From Pseudo-nitzschia pungens (taxonomy: Eukaryota > Bacillariophyta > Bacillariophyceae > Bacillariales > Bacillariaceae), in contig CM074758.1 in the NCBI GenBank assembly GCA_037355855.1, forward strand, positions 5,801,001-5,865,000: DNA of 64,000 nucleotides, in the 5' to 3' direction. The notes below the pieces were generated by a model that ran no database searches, was not told the origin of the DNA, and saw only the letters and a list, made by a program, of their open reading frames with translations. A program made the translations under genes and the position numbers. The stretch's first letter is position 1. Every line of letters begins with the position of its first letter. This document shows positions 49,620 through 60,086 of the stretch, piece by piece.

Positions 49620-50480
49620 TCTCCGAGTTTCGAATCGATTGGAGCGCTTGGAACCGAGAATCGAAGCGTCCAAGCAGCAGCAAAATCGCGTCTTTTTTTC
49701 GATCGAAAAACTATCCCGGTCCAAACTACGGCGAAAATTAATAACTCCTCCCCCGCTTGACAAATTCCAACCGGACCACTTCGGAGACCTCTATTATATC
49801 AAGATAGACAAGGCCTCCAATTTGCGGATCGATTGGACGAGTCGTTTTCGAGAATTGAACTGTAGACTGTGTACACTCCCCACAAGAAACAGCAAGCAAA
49901 AACACCTGAAACTACGGCAAAAATTAATATCTCGGTCCCCTCTCAAAGGATTCAAACAGGAACGCTTCGAAGAGCTCTATTATATAAAGAAGGAGAAGCC
50001 CTCCAATTTGTGGATCGATCTAATAGTTTAAAGTGGTCTATTTGTTACAGAGAGACATGCCTTTGTTATTAGTGTTGCAAATAAAAGGTGATCGGAGCAA
50101 AAAAAAGTGATCGAAATTTCGTCTCCGAGATTTCGAACCTCTATTTCGAACATCCAATTTGCGGATCGATTGGTGGAGTGGTTTTCGAGAAACGGACTGT
50201 ACAGTGACTACAGCGCCCTTGAAACTACGGGAGCAAAATCCGGTCGAACTACGGCAAAAAATAATAACTCCTTCCCCTCTCCATCGATTTGGACCGGACC
50301 ACTTCCTACAGCTCTATTACATCAAGATAGACAAGGCCTCCAATTTGCGGATCGATTGGAGGAGTCGTTTTTGAGAATCGAACTATAGACTGAGTACACA
50401 ACAAATGGAAGAACAATGCAACAACGGAAGAGAGCAAACAAAAAAGTGATCGAAATTTTGTCTCCGAGATTTTGTACCTC
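49620..50480 (+). repeat. Imperfect tandem repeats with coding-like phase
   Basis: Three divergent copies (about 49713-49860, 49905-50030, 50225-50390) share AAGGCCTCCAATTTGCGGAT, then CGATTGG, CTACGGCAAAAATTAATA and GGACCACTTC. Translated, they give repeats such as DHFGDLYYIKIDKASNLRID, but stops fall between copies and no domain is recognised. Probably a decayed repeat family rather than a gene. Confidence 0.55.
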
Positions 50481-51078
50481 TATCGATGGTAGAATGACAG
50501 ACACTGGTGACAGGATCGAGGCATATAGAGTTTTTTGCGCTAAAACTACCGGCTGACACACGTGTAGAAAATGTACTGGTTCTACTGATGACACGGTCAC
50601 TTTGGTTACTAAACCCTTACCATGTTGTGACTGAAAGATTCACTTTTGTATTGAAGCCTTGAAGAGATGGAATGAAAATGATTGGGGGGAGAGAGTTTCT
50701 GATGCATAGCTTTGGACCCTCCCTTCATCAATGAATTGACTGGCTCGCTTCCCGTCCGGTGCCATACAGTTTCTTTGATACTGCTGGTGGGAATTCTCCC
50801 ACTATCTTCGTTTGGTGATTGAAGTTACTACTTAAAGAAGTACCGGTATATTATAATATTACATATGAAACTGCTTATGCAATGCTAAGGGACAAGAATG
50901 GAGAATGAAGAATGGACAATGCGTAGCACTTTGCTTGCTCAAACAGGAGCACAGATATCTGCTGTATAGTACCTTCTGAACAGCATACGCACACTACCAT
51001 GCTTGCTCACATCTAATGATGCAGTTCATAATTTATAGCATTTGTAGTACTGTTGAATGATTGTCCAATATTGCTTCA
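50481..51078. other. Spacer left of element B
   Basis: No gene or repeat recognised. The sequence ends ATATTGCTTCA at the left terminus of element B. Confidence 0.35.
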
Positions 51079-51490
51079 GGAGCGGTCGGAAATAGAAAAA
51101 CGTGCGCATCGCGCGACAGGTTAAGTTTTTTCAAAATGATACGTATGAACTTACCGTACATACTACATATATCAACATGTGATTTACGTATTAATACGTA
51201 GAACGAGATAAGTAACAAAAAGGGGGGACCAGGAAACTAAAAATTGGTTTTTTTTACGTAATTAATTAATTACGTACGTAATCAACTTGCTTACGTACGT
51301 AATTAATTGATTAATTACGCAAAATATTACGTACGATTGGATTTAATTACGTACGATTGGATTTAATTACGCACGATTTCACATTTAAGCTCTTAAGTGG
51401 CTTATATCATAATTAAATAAGCCAGATAATAACATTAAAAAATGTACTTAAGCCTATCAATGTAGCGCTTAGGCTATTACTATAGACGTA
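51079..51490. repeat. Terminal repeat and subterminal block of element B
   Basis: Homologous to the A and C left termini for about 150 bp (GGAGCGGTCGG..., ACATACTACATATATCAAC). Then comes the TTACGTACG array, then TTAAGCTCTTAAGTGGCTTA, which is the inverse of the A right end (22905-22945). Confidence 0.85.
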
Positions 51491-51769
51491 TAAGGTATAC
51501 GCGCCATTCAAAGTGCCGCTGATAGCCACTTATTCGGTACGTACGTACTAATATCCCAACTGGTTTACGTACTGGGGGCTGTCGGCGCCACTTTCAATGG
51601 CGCCTTTACTGGTAGTAAGGTAAGGACATATAAGGTATACGCGCCATTTAAAGTGCCGCTGATAGCCACTTATTTGGTACGTACGGGCTGTCGGTGCCAC
51701 TTTAAATGGCGCCTTTACTGGTAAGGTAAGGTACGATAAGGTTTAGGGTTACAGGTCTGTCAATGCACT

Positions 51770-52620
51770 TCGCCAAGCAGCAACCCATCGATAATACAGG
51801 GGGGGACAGCAAGCAGCAAGCAGATAGAGGTGCTGAGTGAATGAGCCAATCAAAAAATTCAATTTTCCAGTACAAATTGTACACGATATATGTAGAAAAA
51901 AAATTAATACAGGGGGGACGACAGCAATCAGCAATGTGTTGACAATACAGGGGGGACAGCAAGCAGCAAGCAGCAGCAACGCGTCGATAATACAGGGGGG
52001 GGACAGCAAGCAGCAGCAACGCGTCGATAATACAGGGGGGGGACAGCAAACAGCAGCAACGCGTCGATAATACAGGGGGGGGGACAGCAAGCAGCAGTAA
52101 GCAGCAACGCATCGATAATACAAGGGGGGCGCAGCAAGCAGCAAGGAGCAGCAACGCATCGATAATACAAGGGGGGCGCAGCAAGCAGCAAGGAGCAGCA
52201 ACGCATCGATAATACAGGGGGGGGACAGCAAGCAGCAAACAGCAGCAACGCGTCAAGAATACAGGGGGGGGACAGCAAGCAGCAGCAACGCGTCGATAAT
52301 ACAGGGGGGGGACAGCAAACAGCAGCAACGCGTCGATAATACAGGGGGGGGGACAGCAAGCAGCAGTAAGCAGCAACGCATCGATAATACAAGGGGGGCG
52401 CAGCAAGCAGCAAGGAGCAGCAACGCATCGATAATACAAGGGGGGCGCAGCAAGCAGCAAGGAGCAGCAACGCATCGATAATACAGGGGGGGGACAGCAA
52501 GCAGCAAACAGCAGCAACGCGTCAAGAATACAGGGGGGGGGGACAGCAAGCAGCAAACAGCAGCAACGCGTCGATAATACAGGGGGGACAGCAAGCAGCA
52601 ACGCGTCGATAATACAAACG
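51770..52620 (-). repeat. GC-run minisatellite of element B
   Basis: About twenty copies of the roughly 36-bp unit in reverse orientation (GCAACGCGTCGATAATACAG, then 6-9 G, ACAGCAAGCAGCA). It contains a higher-order repeat of about 245 bp: the block from 52003 recurs from about 52274. At 51836-51910 it holds the AGCCAATC/GTACAAATTGTAC module. Long ORFs here are repeat artefacts. Confidence 0.92.
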
Positions 52621-52639
52621 GCGCCTTTACTGGTGCCGG

Positions 52640-53077
52640 TACCGTGATGGTATCGAAACAATCTGCAACAATAAATGCACAGTACAATAAACACGTACAA
52701 TTCTACATACATGTAACAAGGCGCGGGCAGAATACACATCAGTTGAGTCGTATGCCTAAGACCGTTAGAACGCATCGCAAAAATATTTCCAAGTCAAAAA
52801 CTCAGAACACCGTGTAAAATCACGTGATAAAAATTGACATCGATTCTTTTTTTAAATGTTATCTGATTTTACTTGACACTCGAATCGACCAATCTGTACA
52901 GCAGATCCACAGATCGACAAGGGTAACAACAATAAACTTGAACTAAAAAACATGCCTTAGCAGCAACAACAGGGGTACTTCCCCTATCCAACAAACAACA
53001 ATCAGCAACAGCGCCTCAGCAAAGCCGCAGATCTGGACCATTCTTCTCGCTGTTCCGGATCTTGATGACGAGCTGCG
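52640..53077. other. 3' flank of element B recombinase gene
   Basis: AT-rich, no gene seen. It probably contains the 3' end of the recombinase transcript. Confidence 0.35.
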
Positions 53078-55369
53078 TCATTGAACAGTCCATGTCTTGT
53101 TGCATGCTGTATTAATATCATTGCCTCTATTAAGAAGCCTTTCAACTACCTTCCAAATAATCAGTCTCCTAGAGTACTTGTACTTCTCTCTTCCTCTCTC
53201 CTTGCATGTGAAATCCCTTGCAGGCTTTTGACCACCGATCCCATTCTGATACTCGTCCCACATCTGCTCAATGGTCCGAGGATGGGGATGAAGCGTAGCA
53301 GGTCTTTCAGCTTGTGGGGCTCCAGGAGCTGCAGTTCTTGCAGGGGCTCCTCTTGTTCCACCAGCACCAAGACGACGAGCAGGAGCAACCAACAATCCAC
53401 GAACCATACTCGTGACATTTTTCATCTGTCTTTTCAACTCAGCGATCTCAGACAGTTGGTGGTTTTGAATCTCTCCTACATTTGATTGGGTAGTACAAAT
53501 CTTTGCATAAATTACATTCCTCCACTGCTGACCACCTCTTGCAAGAGCACCACCTTCTCCAGGATCCCCTTCGTCGTCGTTATCATCACTCATTCGGATC
53601 TCGTCCAACCACACGACGCCATCAACATTAGACGCAACAACACGGATCCTACTAATTGGATTCCCTTCCTCCATTCTTCCTTCCACTAACTCATATCTCT
53701 GGACAATCTGCTGCTTCAGAGCAACAGGCACCATGTGAGCTACAGACGCATCAAAACAAGCCCAAAGCAGCGCTTTTCCAAGGATCGACGCGATGCCATC
53801 ACCAAAGACTCCGCGGATTGCTGGAGTAGCCGATGTGGCGATCCACTCATCAGTGATACCACTTGCATCTTTCTCCTTGTACAGACAAATCCCCTTATCA
53901 CAAAGCTTGCTTGCTGCATTAATATCAGGCCAATCCAATTGAATTTCAGTATAGTTGTCTTGCATAGTTCTAGTCTTCCATTGCGCCCTGTAGTTGACAT
54001 CATCCTTTGTAGTGCCGCCGCGTCTTGCCATTGTAGTCCCCCACTTCTTAATTGAGTGAGTTCCAAGGCGTCTGCACATGCCATCAGGTCTAAACTGTTG
54101 CTGGTCTTCAATGATCGATTTAATTGCTCTTTGATAACTGCTCTTGCATCGAGCCGTCTAATTGTCTTGTTGTTTGAAAGGGGAATTCACAGTGGATGTT
54201 CCCTCAGCGAACAACCACTGACTGACGCGTCCTGATCCAGTACTCAGCCACATCTCCAGGAACGTTGCAAGGCCAAGATAGACACAGTATTGTGGATTCA
54301 TCGACGCCAGCAGCAGTTGCTTTGGACAGTCTTGCTCTTCATGGACGTTCTTTGACCAGCGCATCTGTGCAGTGAGATACTTTGGGTATCCAAGACTCTG
54401 TTCCAAGCAAACCTTCTTCATGTGAGCAGTATCATCCCCTCTTGCAATCATGTGGAGCTGGAACTTGAGCATGGCGGATTGCCGAAGCCTTTCGATACTT
54501 GTTCCATTTAGCAGGTCGACAACTTGTCTGAACTTGTCATTCGTGAACGCTCTATCTGCTTGGGAGTCCTTTCCAAGCAATCGCGTCTCCTTCCTTCTAA
54601 CAGCGCGAATAAGGTTGTTAATTAGTCTTGATTTGGTTGGGTTCCCTGTCTCTGAGCTATCATTCCAAGCAGCGTTGTTGGGCATGAAATAAGAGATTGC
54701 CTTCTTCCAGTACATCATCGACGACGCTCTTCCATAGAGTGGGTTGTCCTGTTGGCTTGGATCGATCTTCCCATATACTTTCAAGCACATCCATCTGTAG
54801 ATGTCTATTGGATGGATGTCAGCAAGATCATCTGGATCAAACACTCTGTTAGAAGGGAATGTGACGCCGGCAAAGTGGCTCATCAGTTCAAGCAAGACCT
54901 TGTGGTACCGGATGACTTGGGTTGGAGCGTTTACATCATTAGGGAGGATGGGTGGTCCATTATTGATTCGGCGTGGGGGGCGAGGAGTGCGAGGAGGAGC
55001 TGGAGCAGGAGCAGCGGTGGCAGGAGCAGGAGCAGCGGCGGCAGGAGCAGGAGCTGGAGCAGCGGCGGCAGGAGCAGGAGCTGGAGCAGCGGCGGCAGGA
55101 GCAGGAGCAGGAGCAGCGGCGGCAGGAGCAGCAGCAGGGGGACAACGGTTAGGACGTGGAAGTACTGGATGTTCTGGTGGGATTGTAGCAGCTGCGTCTG
55201 CAACAGCAGAAGGGTTCATAACAGCAGCTCTTTCCAAGCGCTGCACATCTGCCGGAAATGCTGCTGCAAAGTTGTCACTGTCTTCTTTTGCTTCCTCTAG
55301 AGCACGTTGTCGGGCCCGGCGACGGCGAGCGGCAACAGCTCTGGGGTTGTTACTTAGTTGTCTAGGCAT
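53078..55369 (-). pseudogene. Tyrosine recombinase of element B with one in-frame TAG
   Basis: Two ORFs in the same frame, 54158-55369 (403 residues) and 53078-54079 (333 residues), separated by TAG at 54158-54160; the 26 codons between TAG and the next ATG are open. N-terminal: basic Arg-rich start, Ala/Pro repeats (residues 78-126), then a core-binding-like region with MYWKKAISYFMP (219-230) and GNPTKSR. The catalytic part has IARGDDT (308-314), RWSKNVHEEQD (337-347), then HSIKKWGTTMARR, a RAQWK motif and DNYTEI with the likely nucleophile Tyr. Box II reads H-x-x-K where H-x-x-R is expected, so activity is doubtful even without the TAG. The C terminus has a helix (LSEIAELKRQMKNV) and an Arg/Pro/Ala linker. 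It resembles Crypton-type recombinases of stramenopiles. Confidence 0.75.
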
Positions 55370-55780
55370 GGTGCTTGTTGTTCTTGCTGTTGTTCTTGTT
55401 GTTTATTTGCGAGATATGTACTCAAATATTTTGTGGGCTGAGCTGACAATAAAAAAATTTGAAAACAGTCCCGGGATGGAAGATTCCGCGACTCTCAACT
55501 CCCATGTCAGTCGGTTTGTTGCCTTAGTTGCGCACCTCGTCTTAAAATACGGGAATAAAAATCTACTAAATGAGCCAATTTACTGGAAATTGAAACGCAA
55601 CTGATACTGTATTAAAAACCGTTGAAAATAAAGCTGCACCTCTAGGTTTGATGAGGTGCGAGTGACGTATTAAGTATCTAGGAGCTTCCACGTAGAAGGT
55701 TGTACTAGCGCCTAGCGCGCGCAACAATGGTTGCATATTGCTGATATCGTACCGGTACCGGTAAATCGCTAGAGCTGAGT
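55370..55780. other. 5' region of element B recombinase gene
   Basis: Probable promoter side of the recombinase. Short repeats of TTCTTGTTGTT/TTCTTGCTGTT lie just upstream of the ATG (55375-55405). It contains GAGGTGCGAGTG (about 55655) and no ORF of interest. Confidence 0.4.
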
Positions 55781-55784
55781 ACCG

Positions 55785-56182
55785 TACAAATAAGTGGCTG
55801 TCAGCGCCACTTTAAACGGCGCCTTTACTGGTACCAGTACGGTAAGATTTAAAGTAGGACTTGGCTGTCAGCGCCACGCTAGAAGTCACTTTGTCCTGAG
55901 TACCGTAGGTACATAACGGTACCTATGAACAAGTGGCTGTCAGCGCCATTTAAAGTGGCGCTAATGCAAGTAAATCTTACTACAAAATTCTTCTAGGTCC
56001 CCAACTACTAATTTCTACTGAAACCCGGGGACAGCTGAAACCGGTAGGAATTAGAAGTGGCGATGATAGCCCCTACTTCAACTTGGGTAACCAGGCGCCA
56101 TTTAAAGTGGCGCTGACAGCCACTTACTAGTACAAGTCGTAGATTGTACGTACGTACGGTACTGAATATGTGGCTGTTAGCG
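55785..56182. repeat. Subterminal palindromes of element B
   Basis: About six copies of AGTGGCTGTCAGCGCCACT or its complement with GGCGCC/TTTAAA extensions, the same motif that flanks the A and C internal regions. LTR element 6 inserted inside one of them (TSD TAGCG at 56178-56182). Confidence 0.82.
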
Positions 56183-56377
56183 TGCCATACCCCAGGTCTA
56201 CTAGTGATTAGAAAGTAGTAGTGATATGCAAATTGTGAGCTCTATTGGTTAGTCTATCTGTTACAGTTCTAAGAGCTCTCCAAGACAATCGGTGATTCCG
56301 TCGACTTGCTGATTGTTTTTATCCTTATCCTTAATCCAGTCCCGAGTAGTCTCGTGACTGTATTCCGGTGCACGGCA
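56183..56377 (-). repeat. 3' LTR of element 6
   Basis: 195 bp. Preceded on the minus strand by CCATGGAGGAGTA, a short purine-rich tract, as in element 4. Confidence 0.93.
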
Positions 56378-56405
56378 TACTCCTCCATGGTACTGTTACA
56401 TGTGA

Positions 56406-59400
56406 TTACTCCTCCATTTTAGTGCTATCCCTGCAATAATAAGGATGGACTCTTCTAATGTTAACCCGGTCGGTTACAAAGGGAGCAGTTTCAATAGTTA
56501 CAGTTCCATTATCATGGGCCTTGAGCACCTTGTAAGGTCCTTGTCGGGGGAAGGATAGTTTTGGAATAATGCCCTTCCTTTCCAGGGTGACATAGTCTCC
56601 TTCCTTATAGACATGGGGGATCCTCTTTCGGTTCTCCCGGATGTTGCTCTTGTGGATGCTCTTTTGCTTCCTTGCTTGGATTGCTTCCCAATCCACTGGG
56701 AAGTTCACAGGTATGAACATGTCCCTTCCAAACACCAATTGTGCCGGGGAGTATCCAAGGGTGGTGTGGATGGCACTGCAGACAGCATATGCTGCCTTGG
56801 TAGTGAACTCTTCAAAAGGATCCTTCTCGTGGAGGTCTCTTTGTTCCAGGTTAAAGGACAATAGGCAGTCCTTCAGAACCTGGTGGATTCTTTCCAACAC
56901 CGAGTTGGATTGTGGGTTCCAAGTGCCACTGGGCTTTCTTTTCATCCCCATGTTATCACAGAGCTCCTGGAACTCTGCTTTGAACTCACTCCCGCCATCA
57001 AAGCCAATTTCCTTTGGGCGCAGATATCTTGCTAGCCAGGTATTGTCCAGCAATCGTTGAGTTTCTGCTGCATTTGGGGAGTCCTTCAGGTGAGCCAGTT
57101 CAAACCATCCGGTCACTGGGTCCACCATGGTGAGAACATGGATATGGTAGTCCTTACCATTTTTGTTGTGGACAGTTGCAGGTCCCCAGAGGTCCACATT
57201 GACCCTCTGCCATTTGGTAACCTCAACTGCCTTCTCCGGTAGTAGTCCATACTTCTTCCGGCCACTTTTCTTAAACATCTGGCATGTGTGACAGTGTTTG
57301 CAGAGGTCCTGGACGTCCTTCCGGAGGCCTTTCCAGGTGAACACCAAGCGAATGCTCTGTTCCATTCTCTTTTCTCCGGGATGGACCAGCATGCTGTGGT
57401 ACCATTCCATAACTCTGCCTTTGAGTTTGTCTGGGATCAGGATCTTCCCTTCCTTGTGGATTAGGCCGTGACCTTCCACATTTTTGGTGGTTAGGCGATT
57501 GTCTTTTTCCAGAGCACTCATGATTTCCGTGCCCTTTTGCTGGTAGAACTGGATCATGTCTGGGGCAAGCGGGAATGCACTATTGCCCTGGAATTCTTCC
57601 GGCGATTCTTCTCCCAGTGGGAATAGGAGTTGTCGGAGGTGCTCTTCCTCATCCGCGTAGGTGAGGGGCTTATTTGGTGGTAGCCATTCCACCGTATCTG
57701 CTGGATCATCGGTGATGTCCAGCCGTGATAGTGCATCTGCTGCATCATTATCTTTGCCAGCAACATGCTTGACTACTGGATGGAACTCCTCCATGAGGAG
57801 TCTCCACCGGACCATCCTTTGGGTGGGCATCTGTTGGTAGAGCAGGTTAAGGTGGTCTGTGTGAATAATCACATCTTGTCCCCGTAAGATTCCCTCGAAC
57901 GCTTTGAGTCCTTCCACTATTCCAAGGAGTTCTTTTTCTCCAACCGTGTAGTTGAGTTGCACCAAATTCAGTTTCCGTGTGTAGAATCCAAGGGGCCTGC
58001 CATCTTGGCATACAGTTGCTCCCAGTTGTCTATCACTGGCGTCTGAGTAGAGATGAAATGGTTTTGTAAAGTCTGGGAATGCAAGCTTGGATTCTTCTGC
58101 GAGCATCCTCTTCGCCTCCATGAAAGCTTTCTGCTCTGCTGGACCCCAGTACCAGTTCATTTTGCCCTTTTTCCCTGCAAGTTTATTGAGGGGGGCCAGG
58201 ATGTGGGAGCGACGCTTCCACATATCCCTGTAGAAATTCACCATTCCAAGGAACATCTTGAGTTGCTTGGTGTTCTTGGGGGCTTCCAGGCGGTTCATTG
58301 CCTCCAGCTTCTTTGGTTGGGGTTGGATGCCCTCTGTTGTTAACAGAAATCCTAGATACTCCACTTCTTTTTGCATGAAGAAGGATTTCCGTAGGTTGGC
58401 TCTGAAGCCAGCATCATCCAGTCGCTGTAGGACTGTATCGATTTTGTGGAGATGGTCCTGTTCCGATTCACCTTCGCGCTGAATGATTAGAATATCATCA
58501 ATATAGACCAGGACATAGTCCAGATCCCCAAGCAGGTTCATCATTACTGACTGAAATATGTCAGGTGCGCATGCAATTCCCATTGCCAATCTCTTGTAGG
58601 CATATTTTCCCCACGGCAGAATGGTGGAGCAGATCTTTTGGCTCTCCTTGCAGATGGGAATGGTGTAGTAACCTTGGGACAAGTCTAGCGTCGTAGCTGA
58701 CTTAAACTTCTGCAGCCGTTGGATTGTTTCCCCTATTCGTGGTAGTGGGAATGGTTTCCTCTGGATGGCGGCGTTCATCTTTCGGAAGTCCGTAAGGACC
58801 CGAATGTCCCCTGTCTTCTTGGGTTGACAGAAGGTGGGCGATGCCCATGGTGAATCATCATCATGGGGGAGTTTCTCCAGGACTCCAATGTCACAGAGCC
58901 TAGTGATCTCCTTTCGGAGGGCTTGTTCAAAGGTGTGTGGTACCAAATAGTACCTCTGCCTGACCGGTTTGACTCCTGGTTGGAGTTCGATTGAGACCAG
59001 TTCTATATTTTTGAGTAGTCCCAGCCCTCCTCCAAAGAGGGTGGGGAACTTTTTCAGGGTTCTCTTTAAGGCTTCCTTGGACTCGTCTGTGATCTCCAGG
59101 TCGTTGACCATAGCGTCGATGTCTACCTTGGAGTAATCTGCGTCCAGAATTTTGGATTGCCTCTCTTCCTCCTGTTGGAGGATTGGACTCTGTGTGTTGG
59201 CAAAGAATACTGCCTCACATTTGTCCGGGTCAGTGAGCTCCCCCATTCCCTTCATGGGGATGGAGTCACCCTGCCACTCAATCGTGCGGGAGCTGTATTT
59301 TATATCCAGTCCCAGTTGTGCCATTAGATCGGATCCTATGATCATGTTGTAGGGTACTTCCTCATGGTGGTGATATTCGTCCACTTGGAAGGTCCATTTG

Positions 59401-59684
59401 ATGGTCTTGGAGTTTGAAAATTCTATCAGCCTTAGTCCCACTGAAGCCGCAGACTTGGTTCTGAACTTGCCTCCGTACGTGTTGTAGGTGACAGATCTTT
59501 GGTCTCGGTTCGTTAGTTGACTTCGGTTGACAAATTGCCTTAATACGATGGATTTGGAGCAGCCTGAGTCTAGTAGACCCCGGAGCATGATCCTCCCCCT
59601 TCCCTTGTGGTCCAATACCTCCACACAAACGTCCGCAAATCTGTTGATGATGCGGGGTCCGGTGTGGATGGTATCAGGAGCCAT
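56406..59684 (-). CDS. pol: Pol polyprotein of LTR element 6
   Basis: 1,092-residue Ty3/gypsy Pol. Protease LLDSGCSKS (Asp about 39), reverse transcriptase with YIDD (394-397), RNase H with YSDAS (547-550), EKELLGIV and HTDHLNLL, integrase H-H-C-C (H763, H768, two Cys near 795-800), VDLWGP (Asp about 831), FDGGSEF (about 896), VLERIH (Glu about 931) and GPYKV near the C terminus. Full length with no stop. Its ATG directly follows the gag TGA (59685-59687) in the same frame, so readthrough or reinitiation could produce it. Much diverged from the Pol of elements 1-3. Confidence 0.94.
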   Translation of the reverse strand: MAPDTIHTGPRIINRFADVCVEVLDHKGRGRIMLRGLLDSGCSKSIVLRQFVNRSQLTNRDQRSVTYNTYGGKFRTKSAASVGLRLIEFSNSKTIKWTFQVDEYHHHEEVPYNMIIGSDLMAQLGLDIKYSSRTIEWQGDSIPMKGMGELTDPDKCEAVFFANTQSPILQQEEERQSKILDADYSKVDIDAMVNDLEITDESKEALKRTLKKFPTLFGGGLGLLKNIELVSIELQPGVKPVRQRYYLVPHTFEQALRKEITRLCDIGVLEKLPHDDDSPWASPTFCQPKKTGDIRVLTDFRKMNAAIQRKPFPLPRIGETIQRLQKFKSATTLDLSQGYYTIPICKESQKICSTILPWGKYAYKRLAMGIACAPDIFQSVMMNLLGDLDYVLVYIDDILIIQREGESEQDHLHKIDTVLQRLDDAGFRANLRKSFFMQKEVEYLGFLLTTEGIQPQPKKLEAMNRLEAPKNTKQLKMFLGMVNFYRDMWKRRSHILAPLNKLAGKKGKMNWYWGPAEQKAFMEAKRMLAEESKLAFPDFTKPFHLYSDASDRQLGATVCQDGRPLGFYTRKLNLVQLNYTVGEKELLGIVEGLKAFEGILRGQDVIIHTDHLNLLYQQMPTQRMVRWRLLMEEFHPVVKHVAGKDNDAADALSRLDITDDPADTVEWLPPNKPLTYADEEEHLRQLLFPLGEESPEEFQGNSAFPLAPDMIQFYQQKGTEIMSALEKDNRLTTKNVEGHGLIHKEGKILIPDKLKGRVMEWYHSMLVHPGEKRMEQSIRLVFTWKGLRKDVQDLCKHCHTCQMFKKSGRKKYGLLPEKAVEVTKWQRVNVDLWGPATVHNKNGKDYHIHVLTMVDPVTGWFELAHLKDSPNAAETQRLLDNTWLARYLRPKEIGFDGGSEFKAEFQELCDNMGMKRKPSGTWNPQSNSVLERIHQVLKDCLLSFNLEQRDLHEKDPFEEFTTKAAYAVCSAIHTTLGYSPAQLVFGRDMFIPVNFPVDWEAIQARKQKSIHKSNIRENRKRIPHVYKEGDYVTLERKGIIPKLSFPRQGPYKVLKAHDNGTVTIETAPFVTDRVNIRRVHPYYCRDSTKMEE

Positions 59685-60086
59685 TCAGTTGTGGGATCCT
59701 TTCTTCTTGAAGGTCTTTCTGTACTTCCTTCTGTACTCTTTGAGTTCGCGTTCGGAGATGTCGATCTCCTCATCCAAGACTTCGTGGTCAGCTTGGGCCG
59801 TGGCCAGTACATAAGAGTACTCGTGGTTCGATAGATTCCTTCCCCAGTGGGGTTTGGAGTACTGTTCAGTGTCTGACTCTTCTTTTGCAACAAAGTGCTC
59901 CTTGAGCAAGTTGATGGTCTCCCGGTCGAACTTTCCCTTCTTGGGGGGTCCGCCGGTTAGTTTCCAGCATTTGCCGGCGTGGATCTTGCCACAGGTCTTG
60001 CATAGCTGCTTGTTGCTGTTGTCCATAGGGCGCTTCAATGTGTCCTCCCCCAGATGCGGCCTTGGGTGTCTTCTTTGTGCCACCAT
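59685..60086 (-). CDS. gag: Gag nucleocapsid frame of element 6
   Basis: Second Gag frame, +1 relative to the capsid frame. It carries the zinc knuckle CKTCGKIHAGKC and a Glu/Lys/Arg-rich tail (ERELKEYRRKYRKTFKKK) and ends SHN-TGA. The two frames are both open around the run of five C on + (60047-60051, GGGGG on the coding strand). The ATG at 60086 is probably not a real start; a +1 frameshift product is more likely. Identical layout in element 4. Confidence 0.7.
   Translation of the reverse strand: MVAQRRHPRPHLGEDTLKRPMDNSNKQLCKTCGKIHAGKCWKLTGGPPKKGKFDRETINLLKEHFVAKEESDTEQYSKPHWGRNLSNHEYSYVLATAQADHEVLDEEIDISERELKEYRRKYRKTFKKKGSHN

Noticed and set aside
49639..50388. Protein-coding gene with internal repeats
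   Set aside because: Stops lie between the repeat copies and no recognised domain is present, so it is listed as a repeat region.
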